Source: Pteria penguin
Lineage: Eukaryota > Mollusca > Bivalvia > Pterioida > Pteriidae
Assembly (NCBI GenBank): GCA_035048485.1
Contig: CM068586.1
Span: forward strand, 52,380,167-52,444,166
Length of the DNA stretch: 64,000 bases
Direction: 5' to 3'
A program made the position numbers and the translations under genes. How positions within the stretch are numbered: the first letter of the stretch is position 1; every line of letters starts with the position of its first letter. The notes under the pieces are model-generated. The model had not been told where the DNA came from. It saw only the letters and a list, made by a program, of their open reading frames with translations, and made no database searches. Positions 10,807 to 22,900 of the stretch are shown here, one piece after another.

Positions 10807-13480
10807 CTGGAAGTAGTATTAATAGGATATGTCACATGTTCGACTTTTAATCTCAGATTTATTTTTGTGTTCCACGACAAATTTTGGGGAAGCATATAGT
10901 TGTTGTTGTATTCGTCTGTCCGAGCTCATATTTCTTAAACCGTTCATCAAAATTATATCATATTTCACAGAAATGTTCCTTGGGAAGGGACTTTAGGATA
11001 ACGGTTATTAGAGGTCATTTCCGAAAGGTAAAGGTTACTCAACATATATCTGTAAAATTTTGAGAAATGCTTCATATCTCTTATATCATTCATCAGAATT
11101 TTTATCATATTTCACACAATGTTCTTTGTCATGGGGACTATTGGGCAAAGGTCATTTCTGAAAAGTCTAGGTCAGCAAGTACATATCCGTCAAAAATTTG
11201 GAAATATCTCATATCGCTTAAATCATTCATCAGAATTGTGTTAAATTTCACATACATGTTCTTTTGGAAAGAAATTTTCGGATAGAGGTCACTCAAGGTC
11301 ATTTTTGCAAGGTTCCAGTCACCCACCATATATCCCTAAAATATTTTGAAAAGCCTCATATCTCTTAAACCATTCGTCAGCATCAAAAGTGTATGATTTT
11401 GCACACAAAAATTGAGGAAAAGGCCATTCAAAGTCGTTTTTGCAAGGTTTCTGTCACCCAGAACATATTAATACTGGGAAAGGTCTTTATTCAAGCAGAT
11501 CTCGTACACCATTAATCAGAATTTTACCATATTCAATACAAATGTTCCTTGGGATAGGTACTTTTAAACAATACTCACTATCAGTCACAACCTTAAATAT
11601 TAGGAAAGGTCTTAATTTCAGATATTCACCAATATTTCAAGTTTGATTCAGTTTGAGCAGCATCCATAACTTTTATTGATTATATTTCTGTTTTTAGATA
11701 ATTGAATTTTGGATTTTCAGATGTAACGTTACAGTATTAACGCTATAACATGAATCTCATTTCTCAAATTGGAATTTTACCTTAATCTAAATCAGTCAGT
11801 CATGTACGAGTTGACCACGGAAACAATGGGGATTTTTTTTACAAATGCTTAGATCATCCAGATTCGTGATTTGTTATGAGGTATACTCCTTGGGATTTAT
11901 CTTCAATTTCTAAGTAAAATCTTATTTTTCAATCTTTTGTTTCACCATGATTATTATCTTAAATGAGAAACTAATGAAATATATATAATGTATGTATACT
12001 TCTTTATTGAATTCAAATGCGGATTTCAAATTATTCATAACAGGATTTGTAAAACATTACTGAAAAATTGCATTATGGCCTAGGATAAAACCAAAGTCAT
12101 ACCCCCTCATGCATTCGGAATCTCTCACGACTTTACTCAAAAAAGAATGCTGCAATATGTAAAACTCAAACGTACAGTGAAATAGTCCCATTGAAGAAGA
12201 AAAGAAATTCAGGCTCTCATATCAAATAATCACTTGCCATGGGTACTTTTTCAATATCTTTTTATATAGAAGCAATATCACATTAGTTGCATGTGTGTGA
12301 ATGATAAAGCGAAATGCTGGATATGTTACAGGGTATTGTTGTCAAATTTGGACTTTTGTCATCAAAGCAACAACTACGTTTTTTTTTGTTTACGATTAAA
12401 ACCATAACTTTGCGCCTTAAAACATCTCCTTGTCATTATTATGGTTACTGGATTTTGTTATTTATTTTTATCTTCTTGTACAAATGTTTAACTTTATGTC
12501 CCATTTCACTTGAAAGAACATCAAACATGACAATGCCCAATGGCGATTTTGGATACTTTGGTTACTAGTCGACCTTGTTAACTATCCTGTGGCTATTCAC
12601 GCCATTGGTGCTAAGTTGGTGTACCTGACGGAGATGGGCGGTTTCCTTCACTATAGAAAGGCAAGCTTGTCATAGTGGTGAAGTGTTCGGCTTGCGGTGC
12701 AGGGGATATGAATTCGATTCTCGGGTTATGCTATTATGTTTTAGAGATTGGTTATTTCCTGCTTTTGTCTTGCAATATGACTGAGTAATTGTTCAGATTG
12801 ATATAAAACACTAGCAACCATTCAATATTCCCTATCGATTCTGAACGCTACAATATAAGGAAATATTCCATACACCACTGTTACATTCTGAATAAAGCAC
12901 ATGTAACTGCAGTTTCTTCGAATATTGACGGCATACGCCTGATTCCATGCATGCATTTTCATCAATGACAATGCAACAACTCCATTCAAAGCACGGGAGC
13001 ATTATGGTGTCGCCATCTACCATGACATGGGGCAGCAGTTTTTACTATCTTATCCAAAAGATAAAACGTGAAGGTATCAGACGTTGGGGTCGAACCCCAG
13101 GCACCCTCACAATCTGTGTATGCACTTAAGCGTTTCCGGGTGTCTAACTACAAAATCTGAACGTATTGAACATTGCTCAGCAGTTGTAAAACATTTATTA
13201 TTCTTTCAGATTTGAAGCTTACCACCTGGAGGGGCTATTGCGCATACTCGAATTGTATTGTGAAAAGGTCTATTCTCACATCCAGTGCGATGCGGCTGAA
13301 GTGTTTAATGTATGGGCGCCACCTACCTTTTATAAATTTCAGAGTTACCGTCCCTGGACCTGATTTCTGTCATGCAGTATTCTTTGTCAACGGAACAGGA
13401 GTCCGGCGTGGCATTAGGGTCCATATAATCACGTGCAGAACAGGGATACCCTCCGTTTTCATCCCCGCATTTAAAACACT
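10611..13480 (-). CDS. Ly6/uPAR-like (LU, three-finger) domain in two exons with its own stop
   Basis: Two exons on the minus strand join cleanly. The first (13327-13480) follows 'ttttttgcag' and ends AAAAG|gtaggt. The second (10611-10806) follows 'acttccag' and ends in TGA at 10611-10613. The split codon AG|G gives Arg. Together they encode ECFKCG..., a run of spaced cysteines ending in 'YCMTEI', then RCVDQKDC... and the LU signature CYFCCTSDGCN, then a short tail. Ten-cysteine LU domains with a CCxxxxCN end are secreted or membrane-anchored three-finger folds. No signal peptide or GPI tail was seen. The first exon begins in phase 1, exactly like the LU exons of the neighbouring mosaic gene. 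This may therefore be an alternative 3' end of that gene, or the last part of a separate gene whose 5' exons I did not find. Confidence 0.65.
10925..11640. repeat. Tandem repeat, about 142-bp unit, near five copies
   Basis: The phrase 'catatctcttaaaccattca' (with changes) recurs at about 10927, 11072, 11211, 11357 and 11499, giving spacings of 139-146 bp. Each unit also contains 'tttcacacaaatgttccttgg' and 'caaggtcatttttgcaagg' variants. It lies inside the intron of the two-exon LU gene. Confidence 0.75.
11641..12920. other. Intronic or intergenic, nothing recognised
   Basis: AT-rich unique-looking DNA within the long intron of the two-exon LU unit. Short open frames here lack domain patterns. 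Around 12660-12720 there is a weak tRNA-like or SINE-like stretch ('ctatagaaaggcaagcttg'). Confidence 0.4.
12925..13130 (-). repeat. Degraded SINE, minus strand
   Basis: Plus-strand landmarks in reverse order are 'gacggcatacgcctgatt', 'gccatctaccatgacatgg', 'ctatcttatccaaaagat' and 'ggggtcgaaccccaggc', matching the reversed copy at 21385-21653 with many changes. Confidence 0.6.
13327..13480 (-). CDS. Exon: LU domain first half
   Basis: The acceptor is 'ctttttgcag'. The reading begins in phase 1 with TGTTTTAAATGC (CFKC), and the exon ends in phase 2 at AAAAG|gtaggt. Its length, its CxxC start and its 'YC' near the end match the first-half exons at 17338-17473, 25425-25569 and 28914-29034. Confidence 0.75.
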
Positions 13481-13489
13481 CTGCAAAAA

Positions 13490-14600
13490 GTAATTACATC
13501 ATTCTTTATGTATTCAAATGTAGTGCAATTCCTTTATTTGTTTACTATTCATAACGGTACCAAAATCATTTCACCTGTACGGTGGTGGCCGGTGTTTAGT
13601 GGTAGAAGATAACATAACAACGGGATTATTTTACCTATATGGTGGTGGATAATAACACCAATCCAGGATCATTTCACCTATTTTAAGGTGGTCGGTATTC
13701 AGAGGTGATTGATAACACCATTCTAGGATCAATTCACCTGCATTGTAACGGCATATGCCTGATGCATTGCCTCACAACTTTGACGCATTCAACAGATCAA
13801 ATTACATAGTATGGTATCTTATTCAACGTACCAACTTGTCTTGTGACACTTAGTTTTTGTTTTGCACAGTCACCTCGAAAGCAGAAAACGATAAATCAGT
13901 ATACTACATAAGAAAATTTCTTTCTGACAGCTGAACACGGTCGTCATTCCTACAATGGGATACCACTGTACTAATCTTCCCTTTTAACCACTACATTAGC
14001 AGCTCTAGAAGTAGTCACTGATTATATGCATGAAGCATATGAATATACAAGAATTCTATATTTAATTTTGAGGATATTGATATCATATTGAATTTTAATT
14101 TTGTTTTGTTTTTTGATTAATTTTTTCGGGTAGGTGGTGTTTTTTTTTAATTTAATATAAAGATAATTTTGTATAAGACAGCAAATGTGATTGGCCGTCA
14201 TTTTCATTTGAAACTCCATAAATACGGGACATGCAAGATACGAACCAGAGATCCGATTTTTAAAATGAAATGTTTTGCATTCTATGTCTGCCACAATATA
14301 AACGGGTACAACCGTGACTGAAACCCTTACGGAAATTCTTCAAAATGTAAAAAAAGAGTTGTACTAAGGTGATTTTCATTTGGTATGAGTAAAATGTGTT
14401 TATAAATATTAATGTTCAAATAGATGTCCTCTTCCGTTTTCTTTTACAAGAGTTTGTTGTTACTGTTAAGCCCTATTTACACAATGCAGGAAATTGAATA
14501 CTTAACAATTCACGAAAACGTATGTAAAATTCGAAGGGGGCGGCGTATCTCGAAAGTCTACTGTTTGTGAGGTTCCTTAGACAAGCCCTCTTCTAAGAGT
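13490..14600. other. Intergenic, SINE scraps
   Basis: About 13580-13800 contains short repeated 'ggatcatttcacct' phrases and a SINE 3' fragment ('aacggcatatgcctgatgc'). The rest is AT-rich with no gene recognised. No exon linking the 10.6-13.5 kb LU unit to an upstream start was found here. Confidence 0.4.
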
Positions 14601-14611
14601 GAAACCAAGTC

Positions 14612-14723
14612 ATTTTTGCAATTTATTGAAAAATAATATGGTTTGACGTGATGCATACTTTTTGCGGACTATACAGTGTGTACCACATCAAACCATATTA
14701 TTTCTCAATAAATTGCAAAAATT
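14612..14723. repeat. Long inverted repeat (hairpin), about 38-bp arms
   Basis: The left arm (about 14612-14650, ending aataatatggtttgacgtg) and the right arm (about 14684-14722, starting cacatcaaaccatattatt) are reverse complements with about two mismatches. They are separated by roughly 33 bp. It could be a small MITE or a structured RNA; nothing else marks it as a gene. Confidence 0.85.
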
Positions 14724-14984
14724 GTAAATTATGATCCTTAAAAATAGAAATAAAATAAACTGTAACTATATAATCTGGTTAAAACCCCACATAGAGGTGT
14801 CCCAATACGGGTCATATGTATGGTGCGTCACTATGAACGGACAAGACACCTGCCTCGGAAGTCTCACTCAAAGTCTCCATCAAAAGTAGGTTTTCACTGA
14901 AGTGAAGAGACCGCAAAATCCCGTAAAACCACGCCTATTACACTGTGACGTCACAGTGAAATCTATTTTTAATTTGACGCAGTG

Positions 14985-15740
14985 TTTCTCAAACCGACCA
15001 AGGCTAACACAGTGTTACTCAGACTGACCAAGGTTTACACGGTGTTTCTCGCACTGACCATGGCTAACGCAGTTTTTTTTTTCAGACTTACTAAGGCTAA
15101 CACAATGTTACTCACACTGACGAAGGCTAACGCAGTTACTCAGACTGACCAAGTCTAACACAGTGTTACTCACACTGACGAAGGCTAACGCAATTTTAGT
15201 ATCGCTCGGACTGACCAAGGCTAATGCAGTATTACTTAGACTAACCAAGGCTAACACAGTTAATCAGACTGACCAAGGCTGACGTAGTGTTACTCAGACT
15301 AACCAAGGCTAACACAGTGTTACTCAGACTGACCAAGGCTAACGCAGTTACTTAGACTGACCAAGGCTAAAGCAGTGTTACTCAGACTGACCGAGGCTAA
15401 TGCAGTATTACTTAACTTAGACTAACCAAGGCTAACAGTTACTCAGACTGACCAAGGCTAATGCAGTGTTAGTCAGACTGACCAAGTCTAACACAGTGTT
15501 ACTCACACTGAGGAAGGCTAACGCAATGTTACCCAAACTGACCAAGGCTAATGCAGTGTTACTCAGACTGACCAAGGCTAATGCAGTATTACTTAGACTG
15601 ACCAAGGCTAACGCAGCATTACTCACACTGACGAAAGCTAACGCAACATTACTCAGACTGACCAAGGCTAACGCAACATTATTCAGACTGACCAAGGCTA
15701 ACGCAGCATTACTCAGACTGACCAAGGCCAATACATTTAC
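14985..15740. repeat. 30-bp minisatellite (gactgaccaaggctaacgca unit)
   Basis: A 30-bp unit (core ctgaccaaggctaacgca plus gtgttactcaga) repeats about 25 times, irregular at the left and regular from about 15470 to 15735. Because 30 is a multiple of three, both strands stay open as 10-residue repeats, which gives spurious open frames of about 100 codons. I do not regard either as a gene. Confidence 0.9.
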
Positions 15741-16720
15741 TCAGACTTATACGTTTAATTTTTTTGTTAGAGTATTCTTCCTACTTCTCCTAATCCCGGT
15801 TTTCAGTAGACAGGAATGATATCACATAAGGCCGTGGATCTATGATGCCCTCTCAGGGCCGTACGAAACATTTCAACAGTATAGGGGCCAAACATTGAAT
15901 TTCGTTTCGTTTCGAAACGCGATAAAAAATTGGTCTATGATCAGACACTGTACATTACTTTGCTTTTTTTGCAAGAATTTGTGTTGTGGACTACACAAGA
16001 GGGGAAGGGGGAAGGGTTACTTTTCAATGAAGTTGCGTACCGACGTACGGCTGGAGTCACTGGTACCCTCCACATTCATATATTGAACAAAGTGTAAAAC
16101 ATACCCATTCATATACTAACGAATAATGATGACGTGATATGCAGTAAAAAGTGTCGCATTGAATACAGATGACACCAGAAATAAATTTCCCTATTTTTTT
16201 TTTTACCATGAATAGGCTTGCTATGGGTTTCTGCATTCCAGATTCTTGTGTATAGATATCTTTTCTTGTAATCTCCACATACGTTTTACCTATTCATATA
16301 TAGTTTGATTAGAAAGATACCCATTGATATATATTTGAAGGGAAAATGATACACATTAATGTTTTGGATGGCCTTAAAACTATACACCATTTCAGCTGCA
16401 CGTCTGTATATACCTTTTGTATAGGAAATTAACCCCCACCCCCACCCCGCCCGTGACTACAATGTAATTTTATAACGAAAATGGAGATGTCAGCAAAATT
16501 CCAATAAGTGAAACAAAACGACAAACTAACACTGATATCTTGACATCGTTTCCACAGCGAGGCGTCAATAAATCCCTAAAAATAAGACCAGTTGTTCGGG
16601 GAAAAAAAATTAAACATCTCTATTAGCCATATCCTTCATGAATGCCCGACACATTTTGAAAATGATAATAATAATGAATAATAATAAGTAAAAACAAACA
16701 AAATCTGACACTGAACATCC
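15741..16720. other. Intergenic between the LU unit and the mosaic gene end
   Basis: Mixed AT-rich DNA with a short C-rich tract near 16432-16452. No gene, SINE or structured repeat was recognised. Confidence 0.4.
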
Positions 16721-16723
16721 TCT

Positions 16724-16904
16724 TTATTTAGAGCCGATATAAGGGTTATCAGGAACGATTTTGATGTTGCAGTTTTGGCCAATGCAGCAGAATGAGCATT
16801 TGAAGCTCTTGGCGTTTATTAAGTTGGGATCATAACCGGCGCAGTTGATGTCATTGCTGCTCCTCTCCCACCATTCCTCCTGACATTGCTTCTGAGTAGC
16901 GCAA
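16724..16904 (-). CDS. Exon: LU3 second half, terminal
   Basis: The acceptor is 'ataatttgtag'. The first base completes AG|T (Ser), then CATQKQC..., CSFCCIGQNCN (canonical CCxxxxCN end) and a short tail to TAA. A poly(A) signal AATAAA (minus strand; 16723-16728) overlaps the stop codon. Confidence 0.85.
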
Positions 16905-19900
16905 CTACAAATTATCAATGATAAAATTCAGAAAGGTATGTACTTTTTACGCACTCTCTATCTAGATTTGTCTTTTCTTGTTTTCAATTTGTGTAATGTG
17001 TATCCGACGAAAAAGGGTGAGGTGACCCGATTGTTATAAGTAAATGAAAATAACTCTGGATAAATAATGGCATTTACGAAACCCACTCCCAACGATATCA
17101 GTACAACAACAACAGCATCAATAAAATGTACTTATTTAAAGCTTTACACAACCCGCCAAAGAGAGAACAAAGCATCAACAGATAATTCAAGTTGAAAGGT
17201 CACAAAAATATAAATAGTGTAATGTAATGAAATATAGACTACAAGTTCTCCGAAGGGAAGTGGACACTAAAGTAGATTAAAAAATGAAGTATGAAACAAA
17301 AACAGAGGTAATAAAACGACACTCTTTGGCTACTTACCTACGAGTGACAGTCCGGGTGCCGTTTACATTGTTGACAAGTCTATTTATACAGTAAGGTTCG
17401 CTATCCGAACACTCCTTCGACCCGTGTAAGCGCTCACAAAGAAATGTCGGTCCCGTACACACGTGACACACATCTAAGACGGACAGAAGGAAGATGCAAG
17501 AAAAACTCGAATATCACTCCCACGAAGTAGTAAGGAAAACTAACTTTGCTATTGAATGTTCATATTAGAAAAATATTAATTGTGAATTACAAGCATTTTT
17601 TTCTTCATAAATATTGTATTATTATTTTTTTTGTGTGTTTTGTGTGTGTGTGAATTATTTTTGACATTAGGCTGCAAAGCAGATATTCAAGGAATTCATT
17701 CTAAAATTTTGAAAAGTTTTGATATAAGTACTCCATAAGCAGGTTTCTATTTTTGATTTTGATGTGTTCGTTTCGATGCAATGGTATAGACCAAAATGAA
17801 AAAACGTGAATTACAGAATTACCTGGGCTTTGAGTTCAGGTGATCTTAACTTCATAACAATTTGCTGATTTTCATACGAAAGGAGAGTGGACAAAGCGTA
17901 CAGTCGGACAGACATAGCCTACCACAATGCTGTTCTTTAAATAATATAGAAAAAGTATCAATTTACTCCTCGTCTTCACAGTGGTTGTCGATGGCGGAGG
18001 TTGTGTGGTGGGTAGCTGAGATGTTGGTCGAAGGGTCGCTGTTTGAGAGGTGGTTAATTGCTGAGTTATAAGTTGCCATGTTGTTGGTTGTTTGGTTGTT
18101 GTAGGATTGCAAACTACGATGGATATTAAAATCAAATTCAACACACTTCATATAATTACGAAATATAACTGTTTAAATATTTTTTTTCAATGAGCGCTAG
18201 CAAGATATACTAAATAATTCTACTGAAGTTCGAATTTGCCTGTCAGAGGGTTTTATGTATCTTCAAACTTACATTTTGTCTACTGATGATTATTTTTACA
18301 CTTTACATCAAAAACATTACACCAGTCTGGTGCCGTGATTTTGATCCTTGCTACAAACCCCACCGAAACAATGAGTGTTTTTCTACCATCGTTTATTATT
18401 GTAAGGTGGTAGTATCTCCTTTTATTTTCTCATAAACAGGACAATACATTGCAGATACTCCAACATGATCAGAATTCCTTACCTTTCACAAGACAACGTA
18501 GAAGATATCGTCATACTTACAATCATCACATAATCCACAAGACACCGGGCAATATTGTACCGCTTGGGCAACACGACAATATATTCCACTTTTACAGTCT
18601 AAGTGGGTACTGTCTGCACAAACTTTAGACGAATCTGCAGAGAAATACCGCTTTTAATTATAAACTGATAAAAATATCGTTAAAAAGAATTCAATATCTA
18701 ATAATTTGAAAAAAAAACACCCTTTCAATTATATCTGACTGTTGCTACAGCAGAAAATATGTTTTAACCCTCCCCCCTTACATGATACCATGACAATATT
18801 TTTCGCATTTATCTATACTCTCATGATAATGCCAGACCTACGATGTTCTGCTGAAATTTACGTCATTCAATTATGACGTCACAATCAAAACATTAACAAT
18901 ATTAAATTCGTAACAGCATGTAGTTTGTCTGGCATAAGGTCTTTATACTGAATACAAGAATTGATTTAACATACTCGCGCAATGGATACGTGTTGTTGGC
19001 GCAGTCGTGGAAGTTGATGCTGAAAATATACAAAGATAAAATGAGTTAAGTATATTATTTAGAAAACCTCAAATTTAAAATCTACAACTTTTTGTTTTTA
19101 TTGCCTGCTCATGGACATGGTGATGCCATTCGAAAAATCTTGAAGAATTATTTTCGAATTTTTGTTTTTGTTTTCAATAATGTTTTGGTTTGAAGTTTGA
19201 AGTGATTATCATATTCCGGAGTAAGAAACTTCGCCATATAGTGCCAAATTTTCACTTTGCAACTTTTACCATATAACTGAATCAGACGGGAATTTCTCCC
19301 ATTCATTTAATTATTGCGTTTATACCAATAACCATTACAACATTAGTTTAAACGAATAAATGTGTCCTCGGGTTCGAAAGAGGGTGTGGTCGGCACAAAG
19401 GAGATGTGTACTTATGCACTCCGGATCCCATCTCTTTTCAATTAAGTGTTTGATTTTTCACCTGTCTCTTTTTTATACCCTTCTCCAAGATTGTGGCACT
19501 TTCCCCACTTTTGTTTCTCATATTCATAGTTCAGTAACACCATGCCACGTACTTACTCTTTGCTGTGGCTGTTGTTGGTTGCTGTGTAGATGGTTGCTGT
19601 GTTGATGGTTGGATGAATGGTTGTCCGGTGGTAGGTGGCACAGTGGGATTACAATCTGTTAAGAAAATAAGTATCCGATTCAATTTCAGTGTTAAGAGGG
19701 TGTGTTTATGTAATTTGGCAAATATATTACTAGTTGGTTTATTAGCAAAATTTTTAAAAAGGAGATAAAACATTTATTTTCATCCTTTAACCCTGCAAAT
19801 GTTAATCTAAATTCATTTCAACAACAAATTTGACAGCGTAGGAATATTGTTACAGTTCCGCGAGAACTCATGTATCGTATACGTACAAGAATCACAAAGT

Positions 19901-22900
19901 CCACAGGATACTGGGCAATATTTGACCGCTTCAGGGATTATACAGTATATACTGCTTTTACAGTCCAGGTGTGGATTGTCCATACATACTTTGGAGGGAT
20001 CTAGAAATGATAAATGATATCTCTGAGAGTGAACCTTGAGGTTCTTCTAATTTATAGGTAAAATTTAAGTTTAATTCGGTCAATTATATCATAACGTTAT
20101 AGACGAAGAAGAAAAAGAAGAAGAAGACAAAGAAGAAGAAAAAGAAGATGAAGAAAATGAAGTTGTGAAAAAAGAATAAGAACAAGAAGAATACAAAGAG
20201 AAGACGAAGAAAAAAAAAGAAAAACGGAGAGGAAAAAGAACAACACCATCAAGTAGAAGTAGTGGAAGAAGAAGAAGAGGAAGTATTGGTAGTAGTAAAA
20301 GAAGAAGAAGAAGAAGAAGAAGAAGAAGAAGAAGAAGAAGAAGCAGTAGTAGTAGTAGTAGCAGTTACATAGTACATTAACAAAAGAATGAAATAAATAC
20401 AATTATGTTGTGTAGATATATATATAGATATATATAGATAATATAATATAAAACTGACATAAATACCTGTGCAATGATAAACAGTCGGGGCCACTGTAGT
20501 CGTTGTTGCTGAAATGTTGAAATTACATTCTTCAAAAATTCTTATATAACTTTAAAGGTAGTTGATTACTTCGCCTCTGCATAATGCATTTTGATTAAAA
20601 TACTAATACATGTATGATGAACTTTGGAATGACTTCTCTTTTTTTTTTTTTTTTTTGTTTTTGAGAGTACAGTATAACTGACAAAAACCTAAATTTACAC
20701 ATCCCCGTTTCAGGGTTCACCTTAATTGAATATAAAAATATATACATTTTAATTTTGTGCACTAGATGCGCATATCGACAACTTATGTCTCTTCAGTGAT
20801 GCTCGTGACCGAATGGGTGGAATTCTCATATCATATAAATATTTCAAGAGCAGTATTAAAACCAAAATGACCAAAAAGAATAAACTTGAATAACTTTTCC
20901 AGCTTTACAACTTTAGTCTGCCTAGCATATTTTTTTAGTAGAAAACATTTGATAAATGAGTTTCATCAAGAATACCATTACATAAGATACATGTAAAACA
21001 ATGTTAAATTGTTGTTGTTGCTCTTTTTTTTAAATCAAAAATATACAAACCATTTCTACGATGAGTTTAGGATACTTACTAGCTATAGCTTTGGACTCGC
21101 AAACTGCATTGTAAATAGAAATAAGATTATATTGCCATTGAATACAATCGGGCATATAAAATTCATTTTCTATACGAAATGAGTGTATACGTTCCTGAAA
21201 GCAGGGGAGGATAGAAACATTACACTTAATCTGTGCATACACCTGTATAGATAAGACCTATCTTACAGGGTGAGGGGATATTCTGAGACCGAGACAGCAC
21301 TAGGTAGACCTATAAGCAACATGCCTGTTGATAAACATCGGAGGGCTATGTTTATTGAAGGTACGGCTAGTTAGATAGGTTTTTATTGATTACTGATTTA
21401 CGTCACTCCACAATTATTTCACGTATATGGTGATGACATTTGTCCGATGCATTGCAATATACCTTTGCAACGGACCTATCTGAAGCAGTAAAGGCTCTTT
21501 TACGTCTCATGTCTACCGTGACATGGAATCTCGGTTTTTCCTATCTTATCCGAAAGACAGGAAACCACTGTGACCGCGACAGGAGTCGAACCCGGTATCT
21601 TTAGGTAATGAGCCAAGCACCTTATTCAATGAGCCACACACGGCTTAGCCAGACGGGAGAATTTTTTCCTTTCCAGGCATCTGGTTACCGTCTAAGAATG
21701 CCCTCTGCATTATATCTTTGTGATGACGTCAGTAACATAAACCGTATTACTTTTTTAAACTTAATTACTTAATAACTTAATTAATGTATCTGTGCGTTTA
21801 TTCATGACTGTGCTAATACTTGTAGAAGACAAACTTCTACCTTTCATGCTCTTGGTTGGGCTAAAAATTTGGAGGGCGCTAAAGTAACACATACTTTCTT
21901 CAATGTCACACTAAGATAATTTCGGTTGAATCTTATACATTTAATAAATGAAAGTTACGATACCGACGTAGGACGGTCAATTAAAGTAACAAACGTTACT
22001 CCGTTGGTGTACTTACATTGTTTGCATTTGCCGCAGTAAGCTGGACAATGAGAAAGAACTAAATCCAAGTCAGCATTGTTATTACAAAATCCAAACGCAG
22101 CAAACTGAACACATGTTGAAATGGCGTCTGGGTCATCAGCACAAACGTTAATGTTATCTGAAATTTAATGATCTTTAACAATTAAGTAACCTAGTGTCGT
22201 ATTCGAACCCTAAATCTCATACCATCCAACTGAATATAACTATGAACAGGAGATATAAAGTGCACAAGAAATGTAAATATCTCGTCTGAAAGGCAATATG
22301 TAAATCTGGAGAAATAAGTGGTAGATAAGGAGGATTGAGGAATCAGAGATTGAGTTGGATGTTTGGAATAGAAATTGTGGAATTGTGCTTAGGATGATGA
22401 AACTGTAATAACAAGTAGATATATCTAGAAGGGCGATTACAGTATCAGAAGACTAGAAGAACCATGATTGACTAGATACCTGGACAGAGAGTCGGTGGAG
22501 CTGTAGAAGGTGGTGCTGGTGTCGTGGTCGTTGGTTGAGGTGTTGTGGTCGTTGGTTGTGGCGTGGTGGTTGTTGGTTGAAGTGTCGTGGTTGTTGGTTG
22601 AGGTGTCGTGGTTGTGGTTGGCACTGTATGAGTCGTGGGAATGGGAGTGGTACTCGCTGCCTGTGTGTGAGTCGTTTTATGGGTGGATTTTGTTGTTGTT
22701 GGCTGTTCTGTAGTAGTAGAAGCCGTGCTGGACGTTGGTTGTACGGTACTAGGTATTGCCGTTGGCTTTGTTGCTGAAATATTTTAAGAAATATATTGTG
22801 CAGGAGTATAAAGGGAGTCGTGATGAAATAAGATAAGTTTCAACTAGATACCATATGTCTTTTTAACGGCTAGCTCATTCATACGTTTTTAATCGGTCTA

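Noticed and set aside
20097..20494. Minus-strand frames of poly-Phe/Tyr/Leu and poly-Ser/Thr
   Set aside because: Translation of a (gaa)n/(gta)n simple repeat inside an intron. The only real coding part nearby is the 42-bp micro-exon at 20467-20508.
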